21,838 nt of DNA from UBA5862 sp002408105 (GCA_034189125.1 JAXHVB010000116.1:1-21838); one strand, 5' to 3'. Shown: positions 7,007 to 14,783, counted from the stretch's first letter. Translations and numbers: made by a program. Notes: generated by a model not told the origin, from the letters alone.

Positions 7007-7416
7007 CACACCGACCGTTCATTTGCGTGCGTGATGTCATGAAAACCAAGTTCCACTTGGTGGACGGACTGATGACGGTGTCCGAAGCCCTGACCCTGAT
7101 GCGTGACGAGCGGGCCAAGCCTCTGATCATCCGCAAACGTTCGCCTCGAGACGAATACGGAATGGTGTTGCTGTCGGACATTGCGTTTGCAGTTCTGGCC
7201 AAGGACCGCTCGCCCGAGCGGGTCAACCTGTACGAGATCATGACCAAACCGGTGATTCAGGTTTCGCCCGACATGGACGTTCGGTACTGTGCCCGGCTTT
7301 TCGAGCGCTACCAGCTCACCCATGCGCCGGTGGTCGAGGCCGGCGAGCTGATCGGCATGGTCAGCCTGCCCCGCATGGTACTCGAAGGCCTGGTCCGCCC
7401 AGCGGCTTCCGACTAA
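7003..7416 (+). CDS. Stand-alone CBS-pair protein
   Basis: A 137-residue protein made of two CBS motifs. The first (about 10-65) runs VRDVMKTKFHLVDGLMTVSEALTLM to YGMVLLSDIAFAVL, with a basic insert RKRSPRDE. The second (about 75-130) runs YEIMTKPVIQVSPDMDVRYCARLFERYQLTHAPVV to LIGMVSLPRMV. A CBS pair forms a Bateman module that typically senses AMP, ADP or ATP; here no effector domain is attached, so it must act on a partner. The partner is likely the PII-like or DUF1538 proteins, with which it is translationally coupled: its GTG start overlaps the PII-like stop (GTGA). It is the last gene of the plus-strand group. The 24 bases to the convergent CDGSH gene hold no clear terminator. Confidence 0.9.
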   Translation: MTHRPFICVRDVMKTKFHLVDGLMTVSEALTLMRDERAKPLIIRKRSPRDEYGMVLLSDIAFAVLAKDRSPERVNLYEIMTKPVIQVSPDMDVRYCARLFERYQLTHAPVVEAGELIGMVSLPRMVLEGLVRPAASD

Positions 7417-7440
7417 GGCCAAACAACAGCCTGCTACCTG

Positions 7441-7677
7441 CTACAAGCGGCTGTGGGTGCCATCACACAGCGGTGCCTTGGCGCTGTGTTTGCAGCCACA
7501 GAAGTACAGGGTTCCATCCGCTGTGGCGGTATAGGCCACAGGCTCGAGACCTGTGCCCTGGTGTGCGCCATCACAAAAGGGCTGCTTCTGGCTGCGGCCG
7601 CACGCGCACCAGTAGTAGGTCTTGTTGGCCCGCACCTCTACAGCGTAGGGGGCACTTTGAGCGATTACAGGATCCAT
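7441..7677 (-). CDS. Dual CDGSH iron-sulfur domain protein
   Basis: A 78-residue soluble protein with two complete CDGSH motifs. The first is CACGRSQKQPFCDGAH (Cys24, Cys26, Cys35, His39). The second is CGCKHSAKAPLCDGTH (Cys60, Cys62, Cys71, His75). Each fits C-x-C-x2-S-x3-P-x-C-D-G-x-H and should bind one 2Fe-2S cluster through three Cys and one His. The arrangement resembles the short prokaryotic two-motif relatives of mitoNEET-type proteins. No transmembrane segment is present. Its role is probably electron or cluster transfer, but this is not established. The ATG at 7677 follows AAGGAAAGGAG. It is the last gene of the minus-strand run, 37 bases after the GGDEF-like gene. A T7 run in that gap has no strong stem before it. 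Confidence 0.92.
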   Translation of the reverse strand: MDPVIAQSAPYAVEVRANKTYYWCACGRSQKQPFCDGAHQGTGLEPVAYTATADGTLYFCGCKHSAKAPLCDGTHSRL

Positions 7678-7714
7678 GTGGGGGCTCCTTTCCTTAAAAA
7701 AACACCACCCGAAA

Positions 7715-8596
7715 TCAGGCGCGCCGCGCAATGACCACCCGGTCCCCGCCATTCTTGCGGGCCTGCTGCAAGCCACGGTCAGCGCGGGTGAGCACCGCGC
7801 TCAGGTCCATTTCCAGTGGTTCACGCACTGTGACACCGATGCTGAGCGTAAAGGTCAGGGCGCCGCCAACCGCCGGCAACTCTGTGGCCCTACAGAGGCC
7901 GCGAATTCGCTCGGCAATGACCTTGGCGCCATCAAGACCCGTTTCCGGGCAGCAGATGCCAAACTCACCGGTGCCCATCCGGCCCACCACGTCGACCTGG
8001 CGAACCGCATCCTGACACAGCCGCGCGGTGGCTTGTAGGGCTGCTTCGCCCTGCGGCTCGCCATGGGTCTGGACCATGCTGTCGAACCCGTCGATCGCCA
8101 GCATCATGAGGGCCAGGGGTTCCTCAAAACGCACCGAACGTGAGAGCTCGTGGTGCGCCTGGGAGAGAAAATGGGCGCGATTGGCGACCCCGGTGGCCGC
8201 ATCCGTGACGGTGAGCCGCTTCACCTGCGCCTGCGCCGTCTCCAGTGCCTGCTGAGCACGCGCCAGTCGCACCAATAATTCGACACGGTGTAAAAACCAA
8301 TCACCGGTAGCGTCAACCTCAACCGCATCCACAGCGCCAGCCGCAAGCCATGGCGCAGCTTCTGCGCCAGTCGGAATGGCCGCAAGAACAGGGTTGGTAA
8401 TCCCGGCGATCTCGGCCCGCAACGCATCCGCTGACAGCAGGCTAACCGCCAATGCGATCTGCCCCACTTCGCCGGATTCAGCGACTGCACCTGCCAGCGT
8501 CGACACAAACCGGACCTGATGACCGCGTGCGTGCAGCCGCTGTGCCCACTGTACCGGGAAGGCAGCCGCTTCTCCGTACACATCAATCCTGATCAT
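7715..8596 (-). CDS. Degenerate GGDEF-domain protein with N-terminal receiver-like region
   Basis: A 293-residue protein. Residues 1-110 look like a Rossmann/receiver-like module (IRIDVYGEAAAF, HQVRFVSTLAGAV, IALAVSLLS, NPVLAAIPTG) without an evident phospho-acceptor Asp at the expected place. A short coiled linker (about 108-128) leads to a GGDEF-type domain starting TDAATGVANRA (131-141). The metal Asp169 is kept (AIDGF), but the usual FKxxND segment is FDSMVQT. The active-site loop is GTGEF (208-212) instead of GG(D/E)EF. Guanine-binding and catalytic positions are therefore altered and diguanylate cyclase activity is doubtful. No RxxD inhibitory site is evident. It is more likely a sensor, scaffold or GTP/c-di-GMP binder. 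The ATG overlaps the upstream acyltransferase stop (ATGA). Confidence 0.85.
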   Translation of the reverse strand: MIRIDVYGEAAAFPVQWAQRLHARGHQVRFVSTLAGAVAESGEVGQIALAVSLLSADALRAEIAGITNPVLAAIPTGAEAAPWLAAGAVDAVEVDATGDWFLHRVELLVRLARAQQALETAQAQVKRLTVTDAATGVANRAHFLSQAHHELSRSVRFEEPLALMMLAIDGFDSMVQTHGEPQGEAALQATARLCQDAVRQVDVVGRMGTGEFGICCPETGLDGAKVIAERIRGLCRATELPAVGGALTFTLSIGVTVREPLEMDLSAVLTRADRGLQQARKNGGDRVVIARRA

Positions 8597-9804
8597 TCGG
8601 TTTCCTCAAATAAGCGGGTGGCAGCACTGGTGGCCTCGCAAGAGCGCTGTGCACTCAACTGATTGTGTACCGGTTGAGCGTACATGCGGAGCAGCTGAGA
8701 CCACTCACCGGGTGTCAGCTCTTCAAAACGGGCCCAGAACTCGGACCGCGCTGCATCGTCGATGGCGAACTCAAGGTCATCCGGCAAGGTGGGGGCAGTC
8801 CCAGTGCGAATCGTCTCTGCCCGTTGCCATGCCAGCCAATGGCTGGGGAAGCACCGGTACCCACGATGGATCTGCGCGTCGATGGCGAGAGCCACCTCAT
8901 CCGCATCCCTATAGTCTCCTTGGAGGGGGGCGCCGAAATGCAAGTGAACGCGACCTTTGTCGCCTTTGACGCCGAGCGCAATCTGTTCCAGGTCTTCATG
9001 CTCGGTCTTTTTGTAGCGTCCGTGCCGCGCAATGCAGTCGAGCTCGCGGGCCTTGTGTCGGTCACAGGGGTCGAACTCGTACGACAGGGACACCGGCACC
9101 AGTTGCATCGCACGCACCGCGTCCTTGAGTGACTCGCCGCTCTTGCGGTAGGCCAACTGCAGCATTTTGATGACCGCGGGGTCAGTGCGGTCGTCACCAT
9201 CCTTGGCACGGCCTTCCCGCTGGGCAATCCAAACGTTGCCACCCTCAGACAATACCCCACGAACGTATTCGGACAGAAGCTGGCTGTTGCGCAACGTTTC
9301 CCGCGGCCCCTTCGCCGAACGCTTGACGATAAAGCTCTTGTTCAGCCGCATGAGATCAGCGGCGAAGGACTTAGACAACAGGTTGTCACCGATGGCCGCG
9401 TGCACGGTTTTCATCCCCTGGTGCCAGAGCGTGAAGTTGATGAATGCCGGGTCCATCACGATGTCGCGGTGATTGGACACAAACAAGAGTGACTCCCCCT
9501 GCGGGAGAGTTTCGACACCCGACACGCTGAACCCTCTGGTGGTGCTCTCAATCACCTGGCGCAGCAGAGGCTCCATGGCATCCTGCAACTCGCGCACCGT
9601 CCGGATGGCTGCAGTCAAACGCCGCACCCGCCAGCGCGCCGCCCAGGTGGCCGCCCTCGGAACCCAGCGTCCAAGCTGGGGGTGAGTCACACCCACCAAT
9701 GTGCGGAGGAAATCAGCGTCAAGACACAGCCGCGACAGGACTGCCGCGACTTCTTCGTCCCGATAGGGGCGGATTTCGTCGAAGCGATCAGGCTGCTCCG
9801 GCAT
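8593..9804 (-). CDS. PlsC/GPAT-like 1-acyl-sn-glycerol-3-phosphate acyltransferase
   Basis: About 403 residues, longer than PlsC (about 245 aa). A helical N-terminus (1-90) precedes the acyltransferase core. SNHRDIVMDPAF (about 110-121) is the catalytic His block; here His and the following aligned Asp are separated by five residues, not the textbook HX4D. LNKSFIVKRSAKG corresponds to the substrate-binding block 2, GGNVWIAQREGRAKDG to the PEG(T)R-like block 3, and MQLVPVSLSYEF to block 4. The C-terminal third is specific to this subfamily. No transmembrane helix is obvious, so it is probably membrane-associated. It should acylate a glycerophosphate-like lipid. Start: ATG at 9804, or TTG at 9810, which is better spaced from AAGG. 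It follows sbcB by about 20 bases and overlaps the next gene. Confidence 0.82.
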   Translation of the reverse strand: MPEQPDRFDEIRPYRDEEVAAVLSRLCLDADFLRTLVGVTHPQLGRWVPRAATWAARWRVRRLTAAIRTVRELQDAMEPLLRQVIESTTRGFSVSGVETLPQGESLLFVSNHRDIVMDPAFINFTLWHQGMKTVHAAIGDNLLSKSFAADLMRLNKSFIVKRSAKGPRETLRNSQLLSEYVRGVLSEGGNVWIAQREGRAKDGDDRTDPAVIKMLQLAYRKSGESLKDAVRAMQLVPVSLSYEFDPCDRHKARELDCIARHGRYKKTEHEDLEQIALGVKGDKGRVHLHFGAPLQGDYRDADEVALAIDAQIHRGYRCFPSHWLAWQRAETIRTGTAPTLPDDLEFAIDDAARSEFWARFEELTPGEWSQLLRMYAQPVHNQLSAQRSCEATSAATRLFEETE

Positions 9805-9827
9805 GATCAATCAGTACCTTATGAACG

Positions 9828-11330
9828 TTATTCGAACTCACTATACCCGCTCTCACCTGGCCGGTTCCACGGCTTGGATGGCAAAGTCCAAAGGCCGTGG
9901 GGTTGAAGTCGCTCTTGGCCAAAGCGCCAAAGCCGAGCCAAGGTGCGTATTTCCTGTGGGGAGAGTGCATGGCGGTCGCACAGTGCACGCAGCCGATCCT
10001 GAAAATCGGGCGCACTCAAGACCCCCTCATGCGCCCCAGACAACCGGCTGCGGCACTGCGCGCGCCAGCGCCGCTGCTCTTCGGCGGTCAGCGTCGCCGG
10101 AAAATTCCGCGCCCGGTAGCGCCAGAGCAACTCTTCCAGGCGCGAATCGGAAAACGTACCGCTGAGTTGGGCCAGTTGCTCCGGTGGAGTCGCCCGCACG
10201 AGGGCCATTCTCTGTCGATCGGCTGGTCCGAAAAAACCCGTGTAAAGAGCTTCGTCCACATCCAAACCGGTCGGCGCTGGCGTCTGGTGCGCAGCCACAA
10301 CAGCACGGCCCAACTCCGGATGGGCACGCAGTACTTTGAGGTGTGCACGACACCGATCGCCGTTGATGCCAAGGCGCTCTGCGCCCGCTCGATCGAGCGC
10401 CGCAGCGGGGGCAATCGCCGGGCTGCGGTTGAGGTGTACCGTCTTGATCGGCAGTCGAGTGAGGCCATGCGCTTCAAGATCCGCCCGCGCAGCAAACAGC
10501 CGGCCGACCAGCTGCTCGGCATCGAGTCCCAGGAAGGGCGTGGGATCCACCGTCAGGTCATATACCAGAACGCCATTGCCGTTGGCGGGGTGCTTCGCGA
10601 GCGGAAACACCAAAGTCGTGTGCCCACTCGCGGCCGGATATCGGCCCGAGGTGTGTAGCAACGGGCGCGGATTGTCCGTGTCCAGGTACCGACGGGCCGT
10701 TCGCTTGAGGCGCAAAGCAAAATAGTGGTGAAAGAGGCGCGGTTGAGCTTGACGCAGGTGCACCGCCAAGCCCAGCGTTGCCCGCACGTCGTCCAGGGCA
10801 TCATGGGCATGGGTATGCTCAATGTCATTGGCTGCCGCCAGGTGCTCCAGCCGAAAGCTCGGCGACCCATCTTCTTTCAGGGGCCAATTCGTGCCTCGGG
10901 GACACAAGGCATAGCACATCCGCGCCAAATCGATGATGTCCCAACGGCTGTTTCCGTGTGCCCATTCGCGCGAGTACGGATCGAAAAAATTTCGATACAA
11001 CCCGAACCGCGTGAACTCATCGTCGAATCGAATGCTGTTGTATCCCACACCACAGGTGCCTGGCCGAGACAGCTCCTGGTGAATTCGATCCATGAATTCG
11101 CACTCAAGCAGCCCGTGGGCCGCGGTGTACTGTGGGGTGATGCCTGTAATCAGGCAGGCCTCCGGGTCAGCCAAAGCGTCCGCAGCGAGCTGACAGTACC
11201 AGCGTACAGGTGGCTCGATTTCGTGCAAGCTGAGGTCCGTGCGCACGCCTGCGAACTGCGCAGGGCGGTCCGTCCTTGGGTCAATCCCAAACGTCTCGTA
11301 GTCGAGCCAAAACAGGGTTTGCTGGCTCAC
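9828..11330 (-). CDS. sbcB: Exodeoxyribonuclease I
   Basis: A 500-residue 3'-5' single-strand DNA exonuclease close to E. coli ExoI in motif spacing. The DEDDh residues are visible: Asp10 and Glu12 in FWLDYETFG, Asp103 in GYNSIRFDDEF, His176 and Asp181 in HAHDALDDV. This offset from the E. coli residues 15, 17, 108, 181 and 186 is constant. NSIRFDDEFTRFGLYRNFFDPYSREW and SFRLEHLAAAN are family signatures. The C-terminal two thirds form the SH3-like and helical parts that wrap ssDNA. It acts in recombination, mismatch repair and end trimming. The GTG start overlaps the lpxB TGA (GTGA), with no strong ribosome site, so translation is probably coupled to lpxB. Its place directly after lpxB is unusual. 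Confidence 0.96.
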   Translation of the reverse strand: MSQQTLFWLDYETFGIDPRTDRPAQFAGVRTDLSLHEIEPPVRWYCQLAADALADPEACLITGITPQYTAAHGLLECEFMDRIHQELSRPGTCGVGYNSIRFDDEFTRFGLYRNFFDPYSREWAHGNSRWDIIDLARMCYALCPRGTNWPLKEDGSPSFRLEHLAAANDIEHTHAHDALDDVRATLGLAVHLRQAQPRLFHHYFALRLKRTARRYLDTDNPRPLLHTSGRYPAASGHTTLVFPLAKHPANGNGVLVYDLTVDPTPFLGLDAEQLVGRLFAARADLEAHGLTRLPIKTVHLNRSPAIAPAAALDRAGAERLGINGDRCRAHLKVLRAHPELGRAVVAAHQTPAPTGLDVDEALYTGFFGPADRQRMALVRATPPEQLAQLSGTFSDSRLEELLWRYRARNFPATLTAEEQRRWRAQCRSRLSGAHEGVLSAPDFQDRLRALCDRHALSPQEIRTLARLWRFGQERLQPHGLWTLPSKPWNRPGESGYSEFE

Positions 11331-12475
11331 GCTGGATCGCGCAGCAACTCGCCGAGCGCATCGGCCGCCGCTCGCCCGGCATCGCGCGCCAATGCGCGAT
11401 GAATTGCCTCGAACGCATGGGTCTGCTCAGTCCGCTTGTTCTCATCGACGAGCAAGGCGTTCACTGCTTCGGCCAATTTTTCAGGGGTCGCGTCGTGCTG
11501 CAACAGCTCCGGCACCAGTCCACGCTCGGCCAACAGGTTCGGTAAAGCCACGAATTCTGAGTGGACCAGGCGGGAAAGAATGCGGTAAGTCCAGGGTGAG
11601 ACTGCATAAGCCACCACCATCGGGCGCTTGAGCAGCAGGGCCTCCAGCGTGGCCGTTCCGGATGCCACCAGGACCACATTGGCAGCGGCCATTGCAGTTC
11701 TCGATTCTCCAAGCACAACCCGTATTGGAGGCGATGTAGACGATTCGACCAAGGCACTGAGCCGTGCATGCAGTGAAGCAGTGGCGCAGGGAATGACCAC
11801 TTGAAGCCGAGGATGCATGGCGACCAGTCGGGCTACGGCTTCGAGAAATACCGGCGCCAGGCGCTCAACCTCACCTGCACGGCTTCCAGGTAGCACGGCA
11901 AGAACAGTCCGGCCGCCCTCCAGATCCAACGCCCGCCTGGCTGCCAGCGGATCCGGGAACATCGGGATATTGTCCGCAAGCGGGTGGCCAACAAACGCCA
12001 CAGGGACGCCACTTTCTGCGTAAAACTTCGCTTCAAAGGGGAACAGGGTGAGCATCAGGTCGACCGAGCGGGCGATCTTGCGCACCCGACCCCGCCGCCA
12101 TGCCCAGACCGATGGACTTACATAGTGCGCCGTTGGAATACCGCCCGCACGCAGGCGCCGCTCAAGTCCCAGGTTGAAATCGGGCGCGTCAATGCCGACG
12201 AACAGGTCCGGAGGGTCCGCAAGCCAACCGGTTCCGATGCGCCTGCGCAACAGGACCAGTTGCGGCAAACGGCCGAGCACCTCGACCAGGCCCATGACCG
12301 ACAGCTGTTCCATATCAGCGAGCGGTTCCAGCCCCGCGGCCAGCATTTCGGATCCGCCAATGCCTTCGAATCGAGCGTTTGGGTAGCGCTGCCGCAAGAC
12401 GCGCAGGAGGTCACCACCCAAGATGTCGCCTGACACCTCCCCGGCGACGAGCGCAATGCGAGGTCCGTTTGCCAT
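11327..12475 (-). CDS. lpxB: Lipid-A-disaccharide synthase
   Basis: A 382-residue GT-B glycosyltransferase of family GT19. The N-terminal signature ALVAGEVSGDILGGDLL (9-25) is followed by FEGIGGSEM, and the membrane-contact region by VMGLVEVLGRLPQL. GIDAPDFNLGLE, YVSPSVWAWR and VGHPLAD are strongly conserved LpxB blocks. The C-terminal nucleotide-binding domain holds LPGSRAGEVERL and ASGTATLEALL. It condenses UDP-2,3-diacylglucosamine with lipid X, releasing UDP, on the cytosolic face of the inner membrane. ATG at 12475 has no clear ribosome site. Its stop overlaps the sbcB start. It follows lpxA by 35 bases in the lipid A block. Confidence 0.97.
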   Translation of the reverse strand: MANGPRIALVAGEVSGDILGGDLLRVLRQRYPNARFEGIGGSEMLAAGLEPLADMEQLSVMGLVEVLGRLPQLVLLRRRIGTGWLADPPDLFVGIDAPDFNLGLERRLRAGGIPTAHYVSPSVWAWRRGRVRKIARSVDLMLTLFPFEAKFYAESGVPVAFVGHPLADNIPMFPDPLAARRALDLEGGRTVLAVLPGSRAGEVERLAPVFLEAVARLVAMHPRLQVVIPCATASLHARLSALVESSTSPPIRVVLGESRTAMAAANVVLVASGTATLEALLLKRPMVVAYAVSPWTYRILSRLVHSEFVALPNLLAERGLVPELLQHDATPEKLAEAVNALLVDENKRTEQTHAFEAIHRALARDAGRAAADALGELLRDPA

Positions 12476-12510
12476 GGCACCGTTACATCCACACCAACGC
12501 CAAGGGGACC

Positions 12511-13281
12511 TCAGCGCACCACGCCACGCGTCGAAGCGCGCAATGACCGGATGAGGTCAATGACCGCCGGATGGGAAACCGCGAGTTCTTCCAAGGCACG
12601 GAGGCTGTCTTCGAGGGTCAGCCCCTGGCGGTACAGGATGCGGTAGGCCCGGCGCAGGGCGTTGATCGTCTCGGGATCAAACCCACGCCGCTTGAGTCCT
12701 TCTGTGTTGATCCCATGCGGTTTTGCCGGATTGCCGTTGACCGTCACATACGCGGGCACATCCTTCAGCACCAGGCTGCCGGCACCACAAAACGCGTGGG
12801 CCCCAATCTGGCCAAACTGATGCACGGCGGTATAGCCACCAAGGATGCACCAATTGTCTACCTGCACGTGCCCCCCCAGGGTCGCGTTGTTGGCAAGAAT
12901 GGTGTGGTCACCCACCCGGCAGTCGTGGGCGATGTGCACATAGTTCATGAAGAGGTTGTGGTTGCCCACCTCGGTCACGCCACGGTCCTGAACGGTTCCC
13001 CGATGCAGGGTGCAGCCTTCGCGGATGACGTTGTGGTCACCGATCACCAGGTGGGTCAACTCCCCGGCGTATTTTTTGTCCTGGCAGTCTTCACCGAGGG
13101 TCGCGAACTGAAAAATGCGGTTGTTCTCGCCGATGCGGGTGTCCCTAGTAATCACCACATGCGGACCAATGACGGTGCCCGCACCGACCTCGACCCCAGG
13201 GCCAATCAGCGTCCAGGGCCCTACAGCGACATCCGCGGCCAACCGTGCAGCGGGGTTGACGATGGCGGTGGGGTGAATCAC
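12511..13281 (-). CDS. lpxA: UDP-N-acetylglucosamine acyltransferase
   Basis: A 256-residue left-handed beta-helix acyltransferase. Hexapeptide repeats run from IHPTAIVNPAARL to about residue 185. The catalytic His is His119 in VHIAHDC. GENNRIFQFATLGEDCQDKKYAGE, IREGCTLHRGTVQ and GLKRRGFDPETI are LpxA hallmarks, and STRGVVR matches the family C-terminus. It transfers a 3-hydroxyacyl chain from ACP to UDP-GlcNAc, the first lipid A step. The GTG at 13281 is chosen because MIHPTAIV is the conserved N-terminus and this GTG overlaps the fabZ TGA (GTGA). The frame is open 39 bases further, without similarity. Gly173 in E. coli helps set acyl length; the acyl length used here cannot be judged by eye. 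Confidence 0.97.
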   Translation of the reverse strand: MIHPTAIVNPAARLAADVAVGPWTLIGPGVEVGAGTVIGPHVVITRDTRIGENNRIFQFATLGEDCQDKKYAGELTHLVIGDHNVIREGCTLHRGTVQDRGVTEVGNHNLFMNYVHIAHDCRVGDHTILANNATLGGHVQVDNWCILGGYTAVHQFGQIGAHAFCGAGSLVLKDVPAYVTVNGNPAKPHGINTEGLKRRGFDPETINALRRAYRILYRQGLTLEDSLRALEELAVSHPAVIDLIRSLRASTRGVVR

Positions 13282-13718
13282 GCCAGGCTCCGGTGTGCAC
13301 AGAGGATTCCGGCCGCACACACCAACTCTCCATCAACGCGGGACTCGCAGTCGAATTTCCACACGCCGCGTCGCTCGGACACCACATTGGCCAGTAGGTC
13401 CAGCCGGTCACCAGGAACGACCGGCCGCTTGAAACGGGCCCGGTCGATCCCGGCAAAATAGTAAATCGAGCCGTCGGTGTGGCGCTTGTCCATCGTTTTG
13501 AACCCGAGCACACCAGCGGCCTGCGCCATGGCCTCCAAAATCAACACGCCGGGCATCACCGGATGGTGAGAGAAGTGGCCCTCAAAGAAGGGTTCGTTCA
13601 CGGTCACGTTCTTGTAGGCTTCGATGGATTCTCCCGGGGTGATGGCGACCACCCGATCCAACAACAAGAATGGATAGCGGTGCGGCAAATATTCCTTTAT
13701 TTCATTCACGTCAATCAT
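13278..13718 (-). CDS. fabZ: 3-hydroxyacyl-ACP dehydratase FabZ
   Basis: A 146-residue single hot-dog-fold dehydratase. The N-terminus IKEYLPHRYPFLLLDRV is typical. The active site is GHFSHHPVMPGVLILEAMAQ with His48 and Glu62. It removes water from 3-hydroxyacyl-ACP in fatty acid elongation, and so competes with LpxA and LpxD for the same hydroxyacyl-ACP pool. This explains its usual place between lpxD and lpxA. The ATG lies eight bases inside the end of lpxD, and the stop overlaps the lpxA GTG, so three genes are translationally linked. Confidence 0.98.
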   Translation of the reverse strand: MIDVNEIKEYLPHRYPFLLLDRVVAITPGESIEAYKNVTVNEPFFEGHFSHHPVMPGVLILEAMAQAAGVLGFKTMDKRHTDGSIYYFAGIDRARFKRPVVPGDRLDLLANVVSERRGVWKFDCESRVDGELVCAAGILCAHRSLA

Positions 13719-14772
13719 GAGGTGGCCCTGCCTCGAGATGGTTTTGCAATTGGCTCATTTGCCGCTCCAATTCTTTCAAGCGCCTTGTGGTTTCATCCAA
13801 CTGCCGAAAGCGCGCCGCGTTCTTGCGCCACTCTCGACTCTCCATCAAACCGGTTCCTGAAGAATAGGCCCCCGGTTCGCGGATCGATCCGGTCACCATG
13901 GCCATGCCCGTCAGGTGCACACCATCGGCGATTGTGAGGTGGCCGGCAATGCCAACCGCCCCACCGATGGTGCAGTTGCGCCCAATGACGGTGCTGCCTG
14001 AGATGCCCGTTCCCGAGGCGATCGCAGTGTTCGGACCAATGCGAACATTGTGGGCCACTTGCACGTGGTTATCGATTTTGACGCCATCCCCAATCCAGGT
14101 GTCGTCCAACGCACCACGGTCGACCGTGGTCATCGAACCAATTTCGACCCGGTCACCAATGCACACGCCCCCAAGTTGGGGAATTTTCTCCCACCCGGGG
14201 TTGAGTGGCGCGTAGCCGAATCCATCCCCACCGATCACGGCGTGGCTGTGTACGATACAGTCCGCCCCCAGGGTCACTCCGTGGTACAGCACCACTTGGG
14301 GATACAACCGCGTGCGGGCACCAACCAGTGCGCCGGCACCGACATGGCAGTGAGCCCCGATGACTGCGCCAGCGTCGATCCTGGCGCCAGAACAAATGAC
14401 TGCGAAGGGACCGATGCTCGCTGTCGGATCCACCCTGGCCTCAGGGCTGATCCTTGCGCTCGAATCGATGCCGGGGTCAGGCCTGGGAGACGGATCGAAC
14501 AACCGCGCGCACTCGATGTAGGTGCTGTAGGGGTGCGGACTGATCAAGGAGTTGCCGCCGAACCGCTCGGCCGCCTCTGCATCGACGATCACCCCTCCTG
14601 CAGCGGTTGATTCCAGTTGCTTGCAGTACTTGGGGTTGGCGAGAAAGCCCAACTGGTTTGCTTGGGCGTGCTCCAGTGAGGCGAGCCCGTTGATTTCAAC
14701 TGCAGGGTCCCCACGCAGAGTCACCCCGAGACGGGTGGCCAGTTCACCCAGGCGCCATGAGACCGGATGCAT
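13711..14772 (-). CDS. lpxD: UDP-3-O-(3-hydroxyacyl)glucosamine N-acyltransferase
   Basis: A 353-residue LpxD. The N-terminal uridine-binding domain (1-100) includes VEINGLASLEHAQANQLGFLANPKY. The left-handed beta-helix of hexapeptide repeats spans about 100-310. The catalytic His241 is in NHVQVAHNVRIG. GGDGFGYAP and STVDRG-like SMTTVDRGALDDT are family blocks. The C-terminal helix (about 320-345) is charged and coiled (RFRQLDETTRRLKELERQ). It adds the second hydroxyacyl chain, from acyl-ACP, to UDP-3-O-acylglucosamine. ATG at 14772 follows ompH by 11 bases with a fair AGCAGG. The stop lies inside the start of fabZ. Confidence 0.97.
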   Translation of the reverse strand: MHPVSWRLGELATRLGVTLRGDPAVEINGLASLEHAQANQLGFLANPKYCKQLESTAAGGVIVDAEAAERFGGNSLISPHPYSTYIECARLFDPSPRPDPGIDSSARISPEARVDPTASIGPFAVICSGARIDAGAVIGAHCHVGAGALVGARTRLYPQVVLYHGVTLGADCIVHSHAVIGGDGFGYAPLNPGWEKIPQLGGVCIGDRVEIGSMTTVDRGALDDTWIGDGVKIDNHVQVAHNVRIGPNTAIASGTGISGSTVIGRNCTIGGAVGIAGHLTIADGVHLTGMAMVTGSIREPGAYSSGTGLMESREWRKNAARFRQLDETTRRLKELERQMSQLQNHLEAGPPHD

Positions 14773-14783
14773 GCGTTGGCCTG

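Noticed and set aside
7680..7715. Seven-T run (minus strand) between the GGDEF-like gene and the CDGSH gene, as a possible terminator
   Set aside because: Only a four-pair stem with a mismatch-prone loop precedes it and is separated from the T-run, and a strong ribosome site follows at once. It is more likely an AT-rich leader.
13282..13320. Longer lpxA starting at GTG 13320
   Set aside because: The extra 13 residues (MCGRNPLCTPEPG) are not part of LpxA, and the GTG at 13281 gives the conserved MIHPTA start overlapping the fabZ stop.
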